NCBI GenBank assembly: GCA_024349245.1
Contig: JALDNG010000040.1
Span: forward strand, 124,001-188,000
DNA from: Neodontobutis hainanensis
Taxonomy: Eukaryota; Chordata; Actinopteri; Gobiiformes; Odontobutidae
Direction of reading: 5' to 3'
DNA length: 64,000 nucleotides
Shown: positions 49,885 to 63,000 of the stretch, in pieces
How the letters are laid out: the number at the start of each line of letters is the position of its first letter
How positions within the stretch are numbered: the first letter of the stretch is position 1
The notes under the pieces: generated by a model
Databases searched by the model: none
The model's input: the letters and a program-made list of their open reading frames with translations, nothing else
What the model was told of the DNA's origin: nothing
Position numbers and translations under genes: made by a program

Positions 49885-52270
49885 AAAACCTAGACTAGTT
49901 TGGACAAGAAGTGGGCCTGGAGATGGTCTCAACATCACTGCAATGCCCTGGGAGCATGTAACAGCTCTTAAATATGGACATTCTGCAGTACTTTTTTCAT
50001 CATAGCTCACCTGAGAGCAATGATTTTTAACCAAAATGTGACTGTGCTTTGCCAAATCCACAAACTGAAAGACTTCATTAACTGCCATTTCTAAAAGCAG
50101 TTCCAGCCAAGTAATTAAACAACATTAAACAATCAATGAGTCAAACTCAACAGCCTAAAACAAATCCACCAAAATCTGCAATACTGATGACAAGATGATT
50201 TTGGTGAGTTGCAACTGACGGCCTATATGTGTGCGCTGTCAGTGTGTGGGTAGAGAACATTAGAAAAGACCCACCACATAAAGGTGACTGGACCACACAG
50301 AGAGAGGAGCCGGAGTTAGGACCTACGCTTCCTCATCAAAGACTGTTAAACGGTGATATGCTCGACAACATGAGCGTACAAATTGCTAAATCCGAGGGCA
50401 TAAAAGAGGAAAAAAAAAGACACACACTTGAGGGGCTTACTAAAAATATGTGAATAGGCTTGTGAAGGCTGCAAGTTTGCCAATGGTAAACCACATCAAC
50501 CAAAGAAGAACTGAAGTCCACCTTTACAATAATGACTTGATGAGAACTTTTGCCTTATTTAGTCATTTTATTTTGGGACGGAAGATTCCACAGCTTTTGT
50601 GAGTGGGCATGTATTTCTTATGACATTGCCTGTAGAATAGCCTATAAGACAATACTAAAAGTAACATTAAATGTCAAATTTTATTACACGCAAACCTTTC
50701 CCAATTAAATAAATCCCATTGCTCTTTTACTATAATAAAAAGTTCATGTCTCCTTTTTCTGGCAAAGACCTCCCAAACCTCCCCACGCTCATCCTGTGAG
50801 GTGTATATCTCGAGTAACCATCGAATGGGCCGACCTTCGCTTGGACTTTTTAAACGAGTCCATCGGGTCAGTGCTCTGTCCAAACGAAAGCTAACACATG
50901 CTAAAGAGATTCAGCAGCACATGATGTAACCCTCCACTGAGCTGTTAAAGAGGCTTAAAAATACTGGGTTCAGATGTTAGATAGAAAAGCAGATATGTAG
51001 TAAAGATTTGTGTCACATTAAATGCTTTATTAGGGTTAAAGGATTTGGGTAAATGATCGAGCATAAACAATACATTTGAACATTTTAGAGTGTAGCCGTG
51101 ATTAGTGTTGTGATACTCAAGTGTTGGTATCCGGTCTTGTTTTTTTTAGAAACAACCTGCAAGCCAGTTTTAAGGGAGAGTTAAGCATTTAAGTCTTGTC
51201 TTGATATCCATAATACAGGATAGTATTGTAATCCGAACAAAATCTATATGAGGAGGCAAGTTATTTTGTTTATCCTCTTATTTAAAACCAGTCCACCAGC
51301 TATAACTATTTATTGAAAAAAACCTTTGACACCTTTGAATTTTCCAGAAGGCCTTTGAAGCCACTTTGTGACACTGGACCAGACCAGAAAAACTTAATTT
51401 GTACTACTTTTTGTCAAAGCCCATGTTCAAATACATTATTCTCAAGGGGAAGAGATGTCAAATCAAGAGCTATCCTCACCTGCCACAAGCAAACGGAAAT
51501 ATTATTATTTTAAAGCCTTAACATAGAATTGTTTTACAAAATTGTTAGAATTGGTTCCTGATGTCTTTTAATTTATTATTTATTTTTGATTATTATGTTT
51601 TTTATACTAGCACTCCAGAAAGCTCAAAGTCATTCTGCTAATCAGACAATAACAGATGAGACAGATGTGATTATTGTCGTATTTAGCTTAGTTTGGCAAA
51701 GACATCTTGAAGGTCTTCAAAACCCCTCTGATCACTGGACAGACTGTTTCTGCACCACGACAGGTTTACTGTACGTTCCAGCCTTTAGGAAATGTCAGAT
51801 CAAGACTGTTTCTATCATCACCTGCTGTGGGCATCGAATTGCATAGTATTTGTTCAAAAACCACAAAGCACTAAATTGCCACAGTGTTCTTTCAAATATC
51901 AAACTGTAAACTTAAAAAAGGCGATGTACCATACCACTAAAGTGATGTTTGGGGAACTTTTTTTTGCCAAAAATGTGGAAAAACAATCAGTTTTGACCGA
52001 TCGAAGTATTTTCTCTTGGCCAGAGGACATGCGGTCTGTCAGGACTTGGACGATTGGACTCCGGAGATCCAGAGGAAGGGTCGGGGATGACGGAGCTCCT
52101 GTGATCTCGATGCTTGGATTACTCAGGAAGTGCCTAACAATGCTGCACTGTTCCCTCCCTGTGTGAGCCTACATGTGTGTGTGTCTACTCAGTGGACACC
52201 GAACCCTGAAAAGAATATCTCGGAGGGACACTTGGATACATTTTTGTGTGTTGTGTGTGCGTTTGAGGCT

Positions 52271-52354
52271 GGGAGTTCCTTGGCAGTCAGAAAACTCTCA
52301 TTTGAAGGGATTAGGAAGAGGAGAAGTAACTCAAATACAGGCCAGTGGCTTGTG
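52271..52354 (+). repeat. dispersed repeat, copy 1 of a close pair
   Basis: GGGAGTTCCTTGGCAGT, then ACTCTCATTT.AAGGGATTAG and GAA..GAGAAGTAA.TCAAAT, shared with 53187-53272 about 920 bp on in the same orientation. Confidence 0.75.
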
Positions 52355-52767
52355 TGAGTGTTGGTCAGAGGTCGGTAGAGGAGCCAGAATCTGCTCTCAA
52401 GTAAAAGCACGGTTACTTTAAGGACAACAAAAGAACCAGTATAGTATTAGTACGTTTAAAAACTCAGTTTTTATGTAATTTTTTGACAAGTGGATGGATT
52501 CTGTAAAATTTTTCAATATTGTAAACTCGTCTTAAAATAATACTCTTTGTATTTGTCTGTCTTGGTAAAATAAATTGTTAAACCTCAACAAAACCCTGTG
52601 AAAGAATCCATTAATTAATTCCTGTTCCTACAATTGAGGACAAACTAAGCACTGCTTGAGAAGAAACACATTGACGTTTTATTTCTGAAAACGTATTCTT
52701 GCATGAAGGCTTACAAATTAAATGTCGAAGTAAACTCATCATCTGATCTGCTTCTACTGTTCATGAA

Positions 52768-52820
52768 CAGCATGTCCCTGCTGGGCTACCGTATGAGCTC
52801 ACAAGCTGTAGAAAAGAGAA
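52768..52820 (+). repeat. dispersed repeat module, copy 3 of 3
   Basis: CAGCATGTCCCTGCTGGGCT followed by ACCGTATGAGCTCACAAGCTG. It lies between the two copies of the 52271/53187 repeat. Confidence 0.6.
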
Positions 52821-53186
52821 GTAATTATGAAGCAATCTTCAATTTTGTCACCAGATGATGGTACTTTATTCAACATGTTATACTATTGTTCTATAATTTA
52901 TCATTTGAATGCACTTTTTTTTTAAAGAAATGCATCAACAAAGCACAAATGCAAAATGGAGATGAACTCTAATGAATCGAATGGATATATAAACTGAGTT
53001 GACTTAAACACAGTTAAATGTCACTAAAGTTGAACAGAGAAGTTAATTGTTTTGACAGATTTAATTTTAATCTGATTAAAAAGAGCATCCTGAAATGAAA
53101 CAAATGCAGCCTCAAATATTGCACTCAGACCTTTTCTCCTCATTCCAAAAGCCAGAAAATTACCAATATAATTTCTGCCGGTGCCT

Positions 53187-53272
53187 GGGAGTTCCTTGGC
53201 AGTGGAGAACTCTCATTTCAAGGGATTAGGAAGAAGAGAAGTAATTCAAATCCAGGGCAAATGGCTTGAGAA
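53187..53272 (+). repeat. dispersed repeat, copy 2 of a close pair
   Basis: Second copy of the 52271 sequence, about 85 percent identical by eye. Confidence 0.75.
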
Positions 53273-53800
53273 ACTTGTTTGTATGAGGTGGACAGAGGAG
53301 TATTTTTGGGTAATGAGAAAGAGAAAAGGAAAAATCTGTCCATGTTTTGAGTATACATTCTCCGCTTTGTGATAAAAAGACAAGACGGAAAGCCGGGTGG
53401 AATAACAGCCGAGACCTCACTGGTGGGGAGGGGGCACTGACAATGAATCACTTTACCAAAACACGCGGTCAACCTCAGATACACAAACGCAAGGAGTGAA
53501 ATAAAACATGCTGACTGTACAACACAGCGGAGGCAGATTCATCATGTTGAGTTACGCCCGAGGTTTACAGCTTTAAGTATTCAGTATTATATCTCTGTCT
53601 GGGAACTAAATGTAGATAAGGAAACATGGGCAACAACTTGGGCATGAATGGATTATACCCTGCAACCCGTCGTATTTGTAACAGCTACTTCTGTTTGTCA
53701 ATTATCGTTGCTTTCTTTTGCAATAAAATCCAGCCCAAAAACATCACCCAAAAAAAAAAAAAAACTCAAATGGCAAAATGTATTCAGCGACAAATGTTTG

Positions 53801-53902
53801 CATTGGTTGTGAAGTTTGGGACAATAGAGATATAGTCTGTTTAAAACTGCGACATGTCAGTGTTTGTACAGATATTGGTTTGGGACACAGGACAGGGAGG
53901 GA
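53801..53902 (+). repeat. dispersed repeat, copy 2 of the 39011 pair
   Basis: Same order of blocks as 39011-39112 over roughly 100 bp with about 25 percent differences. An A-run (53749-53764) lies just upstream. Confidence 0.6.
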
Positions 53903-55324
53903 AGTGGAAGCGGGCCAGTCCCCATAAATGCCCTCACATGGTCACTAACTTGACTAACTTACCTTTAAAGGGCTTTGTGTTCACATTAAAGGTGTTGTCG
54001 TTGGTTTATAAACACCTTTTAAGAGTTAGTCTTTTCCGGATACAAGTACGCCTTGCACTCAAACTTACTTAAGTACTACTGTAAATCAGGATCTGTATTA
54101 AGGTGTAGGTAAATCAAATCATCACTTCTCACCTTTATTTGCCATGCATTAAAATAACCCTCTTCTATCAAAATCCTCATTCCTAATCCTGTGCTATTTT
54201 AAAACCAACCATAAATCTTTTCTATATGTAGCTTTCTAACATCTTTTACTGTTGTAATTAACTTTGTTACCGAGCAGAAAGCTGATTTGTGATATAAATC
54301 ACGTCACACTGATTTGATGCAAGCCTTGTTTGCACTGGTCGGGCCTGTTATTACGAGGTGGCTGTGGTGTTGAATTATTGCTTTTTGCACTTTAACAACG
54401 CCTACTCCACTGTTTGCAGGTTATCGCTGAGTCCTTTGCAATAAAATCCAGCCCAAAGCCACTGCCAAGAATTGCATTTTTTCCACACCTGGGCTTTTCC
54501 AACTTCTGTTAATTGAATGCGTTCAGCGCGTCGAGGCGAGAATGAGCCGGTGAGGTTTATGCGTTCATGCTTGTGTGACTTTATGGACCACTTTTGAAGC
54601 ATATGCCTAAGTTTTTATCTGTAATTTGTGACATTTTTCACCCTTAAGCCTGTGTGTGTATGTGTTTTAACTGGTTTATCTGCACATAAAGGCCTCCACA
54701 GTTTGGCAAAAGTCCAGATTAGCGCCGACATTGATCTGTCAGATTTATATCCACAGTTTAGTTAATGACCAACAGGTTTCCCAGCAGTTGCGTTTTGAAT
54801 TATCAGACAATGTACTCACGTGTGATCATTTTCAAGTTTACTAATAATAAAATCTAAGCAAATAAAAATGTATGCCTCTAAAGTGGTCATGGCTATTAAG
54901 AAAGAAACAATCCAATATTCTGCAGATATTATTCATAACTTTAATTTGTATTTATTATATGTATTACTATATTATGAGTTGGGTTTGATGCAAGATGATT
55001 GATTTAAGGAAGCAGCTTTGCCTAGTGTGTTACTTTTTTAAATGTACAAAAAACTTTTCATGAAATCCGTTTGATAAAATGAAGTTATCACAATAGAAGC
55101 ATGTATTATATTTTCATATTATAAGAAAACTTTTTTGTTTTTTGGATACATGCCAATTTATTCTATTTATGTATTTTTTACTTGCTCAAAATAAATAAAA
55201 TTAATCAATAATTTCAGGAGGGTATTCAGAATAATCAGGTAAAAATAGTGTTGCTTTAAAATTATATAAATCAAGTTGTAGTAAAAGTATTCTAATCTTC
55301 TGACAAATCTAGTATTCTGCCTGA

Positions 55325-55337
55325 CCAGAGGGGGCAC
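55325..55337 (+). promoter_or_regulatory. CTCF-like motif
   Basis: CCAGAGGGGGCAC matches the G-rich half of the CTCF core. Sequence match only, outside any repeat I recognise. Confidence 0.25.
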
Positions 55338-57961
55338 TGTGAAGCCCAGTCAATACAACTTACTATCATGATTTTTATAGCACAAAAACACTGAACGTCG
55401 CACTTGTTGTTCTACTTGATGTGTTCTGCCAGCAGCCAATAGCCAACAGCTGTCTGGAACTTATTTCAGTTTTCATTGAGGATCGATTTTAAAAAAAGCT
55501 TTCTATTGTCATCATATCTTTGCACTTGTTTACAAAAATACATGGGCCTTAAAGACTAGTTGCTAGGTTTCCACAAAATAAAAAAAATAAATATTCAGAT
55601 TGTTAGAAGTGGATAAATGGTGCCTCACTCTTTGCCAACATTTTGTCTACATTGAACAGATACTCCCCTGCACAAAGGTCTGCCAGAGCTGAGTGCACAT
55701 CTAAAGCAGCTTTTGGGGGAGTATTATGAACGTTCAAGCCAAAAGGTAGAGTCATTAGAGAATTGGAGAAGTCAAAGCACAGTTTAAAACATGAGTTCAT
55801 GCAACCACTTGCTGTGCCTCAGATGCCAACTTCAGTTTGCGTCAACGGTAAAAGTAAAGTGGTGAGTCACCTCCGACACAGACCTCTCACACTGAGGTAT
55901 CAGATGGAGAGAGCTGGAGGACGTACAATATTAACATTTAGCCTCAAATCCAAACCTGGTGGCCATTTAAAACCATGAACAGTCGGTTTTCCTTCAACAA
56001 TGTCTCATTCTATCAACCAACAATGATCTTGTGATGAACCAATGACAGAAGAAGAGTCAAAGTAAAAGTCAAACCGGCGGTGAATCATAAATGTGGCAGA
56101 TATTAGCAGAACTTGTTTTAGTTGCAAGGTGTGACCCCCATGCATCGGATTTGTTTCTCTGCACCCTTAGAGCTGGAGTTTTAGAAACGCTCTGACCCAA
56201 ACAACTACCCTTAATGTGGTCAATGGCTGTTACCTGACTCTTTCTTTGTACAAAGCAGGACATAATGTTTTACTTTCTAATACACCCAATCAACTTGCGT
56301 CATAGTAACCACTTTTATCCACTTTTACATGACCCATGGTGCAAATATGAAGTGGGAAATTAAACACCAGTTGTCATTTGTAACAATAAATATCACTATG
56401 AAAGAAGGATTCTGGAGGACTAAAGTAATGGCAAACCATTCAAGTGTTATGAATTTTTGTTATAGTTTGGCGTGCATTTAGCAACAATCTGGTCAACATT
56501 GGCCAGCTTCTATTCCCTATTGAATAAATAATGCCTACACTTTTACAAGCCTTTGTCATTTATCTTGCAGTCAAATAAACATTACACCAATACATTACCA
56601 CATACAAACAATTATTGGTGGGACGTTCTGCAAACAAGTGAATATCATTAGCCACAAGAATTTGTTACTGATTTCCTTGTTTGAACTGAAAACAATTTTC
56701 CGAAACTTTGTAATTTAACCCAATCAGAAGTTGGCCTGTTCTGAGTCTGTTCCTGTTGACTTGATCCAACTATGACCTCACACTTACTCTTGTTCCCATA
56801 TTCTGCCCTAAGAGTGTAATTAGCTGCTACATTGACCAGAGCTTACTAAAGGACGCACTGATTGCAGCTTTAAGAGTAATTCCCAAATTAGGAGGTCAGC
56901 CATTTTGGGTAAACTTTTTTTCCCCTTCAATCACTTTTGTTTAATCCAGTATCCGATGGCAGGCTTTAGGATGTCTGGGCTGTCAATTATTGGATATAGA
57001 ACGTGCAAGAATCACACAATGGTACTGCTAAAATAGGGTTTTATGATAACACAGGCCTGATGTTGAATGTAAATGTCCAGTGCACTATAAAACAAAATAT
57101 ACCTTCAAGAAACACAAGACATTTACAGCTCCATAAAATCTAGGAAAAACCAATCATATAAGAAAAACTTAATGTGTTTTTATTTTGAAAACAAAGTGCC
57201 TCCAACGACTCGCACAAATCTATCCAGACTTCGATCTGCTTTTGTTTTACAGCCAACATTCCTGGCACCAACTTACTTCCTTTAGTGAGCTGCACTTTCC
57301 TTTGGTGACGAGGAATGCAGTTTAAACATTGATAAAAAAAAAACATTATAGCTTTCTATCTGTACATGCACACTTCTATAACACAAAATTAACTCTAAAT
57401 ATGAATATGTGATGGCTCCGAGTCCCACTCCCAGACTTTGCGTGTGCATTTTTGACCTTTTCTTTGTCGCATTTGCTCTTCTGGACTTAAGCCAGTTCAA
57501 ATAAGGTTTTCTAAAGAAGGGCGGACCTGCCCTAATGTTATTCTGGTCATTTCTTTCTCCCTCATTCAGTGAGACAATGAGGCTGTTTAAGCTCAAAATA
57601 TTAGCTCCAAACTAAGATCTGCTGCGATAAAAATACAGCCTCTATGTGAGTTTTTTTGTGACTTTGTTTATGCAAGTGTTATCTTCTCAAGTACTATAAT
57701 GTACAATAAAAAGTCTCTTAAACATTATTCGCTTGTTCCAAAGGTTAAGTTGTCATTCGGTTGAAAACGGAAGAAGCAAAAAAAAGGTCAGGACTTTTCC
57801 AGTTTGGCTGGCATCACCTGTGAACATGAAACATACCGACAGATGATTCTGGTTAAAGATGGCTACTGTTACTGAAAAAAGTTCATTTCTGAAATCCGCA
57901 AGGAAAATATTTATTAGTACCTTTTAAACTTGCAAGCCAAAAGTTGGCCCAAGACCAATCT

Positions 57962-57962
<1 letters not shown>

Positions 57963-58020
<58 letters not shown>
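57963..58020. repeat. (CA)n microsatellite, about 29 units
   Basis: An uninterrupted run of about 58 bp of alternating A and C. Long pure arrays of this kind are usually highly variable in length. Confidence 0.98.
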
Positions 58021-58022
<2 letters not shown>

Positions 58023-59993
58023 TCCTTTTTCCTGCTAATTAGATTATGGTGTGTTTTTGTTCAGACAAAAGCATTAAAAAATTTAAAAATGCATAACTGC
58101 TCTGTCAGCGGCGCAACATTTGTTTAAGTAGAGACTATCCAAGCGGCAAGCTTGAAAGAAAGAGGATGTTATATGAAACGCTAAATAATTTTAGTGTATT
58201 TTGAACAAATAGGACTTTGCTAAGGTACAGTGTATTTTCTTTATTATATATGTCCTCGTCCCGGGACAGGAAAGTTACAGGAGGTTTCTGTCCATCTGAG
58301 GGCGCTTTTTTCAGGAGATAGACATAATTCTACTGATCAACTGTCAAAGAACTGTGGCCAAAGTGGCCTATACTCTGGCCTTTAAAGAGAAAAGGTGCAG
58401 ACTAAGCAACATACTGCAGAGAAATATCACATCTTTGACAACCAGTTCATTAAGAGTAATAAACTAGCTATTTGTATATAAAACTGAAATGTGGGATATT
58501 AAATGAGACACTTGACACAAACTCTATCCTACTTCGGTGATGAATTACTTTGAACCTGCTAATGTTTCCTAGACTATCATCTGCCACAGAGGCTCATGTG
58601 TCTGACGGCTCATTTGGGAAAACAGCTGGCCGTCATTATTGGGTTTGATGTTACTGAGCACTAATCATTAGCTGCTAATTTTAACTCCACACACAAAGCC
58701 ATTTATCAAACCCCGGAGTGAGGTTTGAAGGTTATTTTTTCACCATGTGTTGTGTGATTAAGTCCCAGGAACAACTGGGGAAGTGCAGTGAAAGACAAGT
58801 ATGAAGTGTAAACAGTGTTGGTTAATGAAAGAGTGCTGTTAAAAAAAGGACCAATAAAAGAGATCGGCGCTGTGTGAAGTGAGGGTCAGTGTTGTCTGGA
58901 GGGTCTTTGGAAAACAGTGGGTGGGCAGCTCCATTGTGGGTGGGCAGGAGAGTTTCAAAGAGAGACGCTGGGTAAGAATGAGTCAAAGGGAAAAGGACAG
59001 AGCAAGGGCGAGACGTAAAACACTAGGTCCTATGTGATAAGTCCACCTTTGTAAAGTTTAAATCTGCACCATCCAAGATCATAAATGACAAATATACTTG
59101 AGGTAATCTGGTGACAACTTCTATCTTTAACGTTTCATTGCTAGTTTTTTTGCCTTAGTTTGTCATTTACTTGAGATTGGACTCAATTGAATATGTTAAA
59201 TTTTCTAAGAAAGCTTCTAAGACTTGAGCCATGACCCATAAGCCATGATTAAAACTTAAGTCTTAATTCTTTCTTTGTCACAGAAATAAAGATGGGAAAA
59301 GAGCACCAATGCTTCCTTTGTTATAATCTTAAGCAAAGGATCATCTGGACGTTCCTTTCCAAAAGGAAAAAAATCCTACTGTCATCGGTCAGTTCACTGC
59401 ACAAAGAACTGAACTTTGACCAATAACTGGCAATCCCCATACGATGAGTTTGTAATAAATTTTTAGATTCAATTGTACCAGATTTAAGGACTCATATTAT
59501 TAACTACAACTTGTTGATTTATATACTCCACTTTTTGCTCTAATTAAAACCTGAAACCTGTCTTATCGGTGCCTTTTTTGTCTTAGGCCTTTTCCTGAAC
59601 AACACTGGTAGTATTTTTATTTCGTTCATCCTCCCCAGCATTGACTAATGTCTTGGTAAGATAATGTATGTATGTATTTTGAAAGATTCCCTTCTGAAAT
59701 GTCAATATTACAGAAATCCTTTCGTAAACCTGTCGGTGCTTTAGGTGTTTACTTTGTACAATGGAAAACTCGGTTAAAAAAAAAGCACTTTGGCCTTGTA
59801 AAACTACAGCATATTGAATTAAAACATAATAATACCACAAGTGAGATAAGCATTTATTAGCCTTTCGTCTTGACATGATAAAGGCGATAGATCCTACATG
59901 TTCTAGTTGGCTTTTTCGCTGGAAGGGGACGTTCAATGCTATGAGTTAAATTATATTCTTGCTGCTAAAGTTTGTCAATGCTAATGTGGTAAA

Positions 59994-60098
59994 TTTATTT
60001 ATTTATTGGTTTATTTAGCAGGGACAATGTACATCATCAACATTTCTGTAAATGTACCAGAGTTAGCCTAATGACTATCCTTTCATCTGCTGTCCCAA
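59994..60098 (-). repeat. LINE 3' tail (L2-like), minus strand
   Basis: Read on the minus strand: GACAGCAGATGAAAGGATAG, TAGGCTAACTCTGG, CATTTACAGAAATG, TGTCCCTGCTAAATAAA, then AATAAATAAATAAA. This is the usual order of a very common fish LINE 3' end with its short tandem A-rich tail. Family name (L2/Maui type) is from memory. Confidence 0.55.
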
Positions 60099-63000
60099 AG
60101 TTACATTTTGTCCTAAAGGAGAAATATTCAAGAAAATAAATACAATGGCTGTCGACTTCCATCAACACTTGTGATTTCTGACTATTATGTTGCTTCCAAA
60201 CAACTTCCACAAACTCCCAAAGGATTATTCCAGATTTAATCCAAATAAAAAACCCACAGTTGTGATCAAAAGCTAATGGAAAAGGAAGTATGTCTTGTTC
60301 TTTTAAGCACAGCGGAATAGCTTGAAGTCATTTAGATGACATACTGTATGAGGAAAAGTGTAACAAATACATGTTGAGGACAACGTTGGCAACTCTGAAA
60401 GAAATGTGCTGAAAGACTGATGTCACTGTAGAGTCGGTTTAGCATTTCACCGTTGTTCCTAGAGTTGGAGTCAAGACCACACACTGAAGGAGATCGAATG
60501 AAGATCGAGACCGGGGCATGATTCATGGGAATAGGTCAAAATGGAACTCCCAACAGTCTGACACATACGACACACTTATGGGCAGATCCACAAGCTTTTG
60601 GTGAAAGAGCAGAGAGAGTGACGATGTTTCCAAACTGGGACGCGTTTTCAGTAAACCACCACTTAGCCCAGCCTGCCTGACTCTTTTGACATCTAGTGCT
60701 TTCTTAGCGACGTGAATAGAGTCTGGAAACTCTCCCATTAACCACGGCTTCCACTGAGTTCAATACAACCAAGAAATCATAACCTGCTTTGTTTTTCTGA
60801 TTGGTATGTTTTTTAAATTTGGTTTGGGAATCTTACTACTGTCCCGTGAACTCTTATTGGTTGTATGTGTATTTGTTCTGCCTCGTGGAACCCAAACTCA
60901 AACCGAGAGAGACCAGACTAATTCTTTGTAAAGTATTGAGAAAGAACCAGGAGGCTTTGTGAGACGTCCACCAGATTGCTGCTGAAGTGGAAGATGCCAG
61001 TAAATCAAAGACCTCCTGACAGACAACTATCAACTATTCAAACTCATCATCATGGGTGATTTAGTGTTGCCAAATACCTTTTCCTTTTTTATCCTAATTT
61101 TCCTTTCCCCTAAAATATTTGAATGCCACATTTTGTTTTTTAGCGTAGACATGTTAATAACAAAGAGAGGAAGAAAATGCTTGTTGCATAAAAACCCGCC
61201 TCTTCCTCTTCTTGCTGCCACATCATTGGTCACAAGACTCAGTTGACTTGGCGCAATACAAGACGGATTTACCCGAGTTTCTAAGCCATCAAATGTCGCG
61301 AGACTTTAGCTGCAGTGCAAAGTTTACATTTTTTCTCCAGAAATGGCTGATCAGGCGATCCAGAATCTTGGCTTGTTCAGTTTTGTTTCAAATGCTTCTT
61401 TTCCCTGAGCATCTGTTTACTCTGTATGCTGCTTCGCTGAGTCTACATGCAATACTCTAACTCTACACAAATATCACTGACAACACCTACTTCTATTTAA
61501 CACTTTCTTGTCAAAATATCTTTTGGTTCGCAATATTTTGGAAACAAGGCCTGGGATCTGTTTTACACAAAAGCCTTTGACTTGTAGACTCTTTTAACAT
61601 TTGAAAGCACAAATTTAATCTCCCCTTTATGGTTATGGTTCAGCCAAAGAACTATTTTTGGATTTTTTTGTTCAAAGACGTACTTGGACTTGACAGATGT
61701 CTGATCATTGAATTAGGATGTTGAAACTCCGACAGACGACAGAAAACCAGAACGTTTTCTTTAATTTCTCCAAATTGTGACTCATCTTGATTCTTATCTT
61801 AACAAAACCACTTTTGCTACTTGTTCTGAAGTCTCTTCCAGATATTACATTTCAATCCTTCAGCATCACTGAGCCAGGAAACGGCCTTCCTAACCCTTAC
61901 TTTGTTCTAAATCTTATAAGACAAAACCTCTATCAACAAACGACAACAATATTTCAAAAGTAATGGGCCAAAGAAAGGTCTGACAGGTTCATGATTTCAC
62001 CGTTTTTCCCAGAGCCTTTTCTTATTAGGACTTTCCATTCGGCAGCTGCAAAACCAGAGCCAAACCAAGCGGTCGATTCATGGATTCATGGATGTCCAAG
62101 AAGCATACAAACCTGTAATGAGTGTTGGCTAAAATTAACTTTGTTTTTTTTTTTTTTTTTTGAGCCAAAACAAGCGCAGTGAATAAGCAGAGGAAGTAAA
62201 ACGTCAGTGACTTTTGTTTTAGTGCTTTGTATAAAAGTAATGGTAATATGTAATGACAGGCTAAGATATGATGGAGATGAAGGGACAGCCATTGTTCAGC
62301 CTTTAATAAAAGAAACTGGAAAGGAGCAAGATTGAGTACTTGTTTTAAAGTTAAACTAGTGGATTATGTCAGAAATTCTGACAGACTTTAAGGGTTATAT
62401 TATTTGAAAATTCCAAAGGAAACTCAAATAAAGTCATCAGTTTGGAGAAATCTAATTGTGAAAACAAAAAGTAGAGCAAAACAATGACATCAAGCTCCAT
62501 TAATGCAGCTATCTTTGTAAAAATAAATCAACAAGATACCTCAATTATTTTACGGTTTGTCATTTTTACATATTTCCTAAGTTGCACTACAGGTCTGTTT
62601 GTTCTGTTACATGAACGCTGACATTACAGAAAATATAGTGTTTGTTTACGACAAATTAATCAGATTTGAAGTGAATATTTTAGACCACAAGCTTTGCTCA
62701 TGTTTAATCCAATATAGAGAGTGCTTGTGTGTGATCAGAACATTATTACAACACAGTCTCCAAAACTCATCAACTGAATCCTTATATTCTTACTTAGTCT
62801 TACTTATGTACAAAAGAATCCCACAAAATTACAGACAATATGCAGAAATAGAAGTGTTTTTATTTTGTTTAATCTGATGATGTTGTGAGTTTCTTGGTTG
62901 ATTGAATAATTCCACATAAACAAGGCCATAACTAAGCTCTAGGGTTCGAAATAAAAAGCCAATGGAAAAATGTTGATTGTTTGAGTTATCCAATTAAATG

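Noticed and set aside
50008..50088. Minus-strand ATG with good context, 26 codons (MAVNEVFQFVDLAKHSHILV...) ending in frame at a CAG|GTGAGC donor, considered as tnfsf10 exon 1
   Set aside because: Phase and donor fit, but there is no hydrophobic membrane anchor and no likeness to TRAIL N-termini. Good donors occur by chance in such a long region.
56234..56263. Minus-strand ATG with ten codons ending at CAG|GTAACA, also phase 0
   Set aside because: Too short and no anchor segment.
59583..59936. 117-codon minus-strand open frame
   Set aside because: No recognisable domain, no splice context, AT-rich composition; chance frame.
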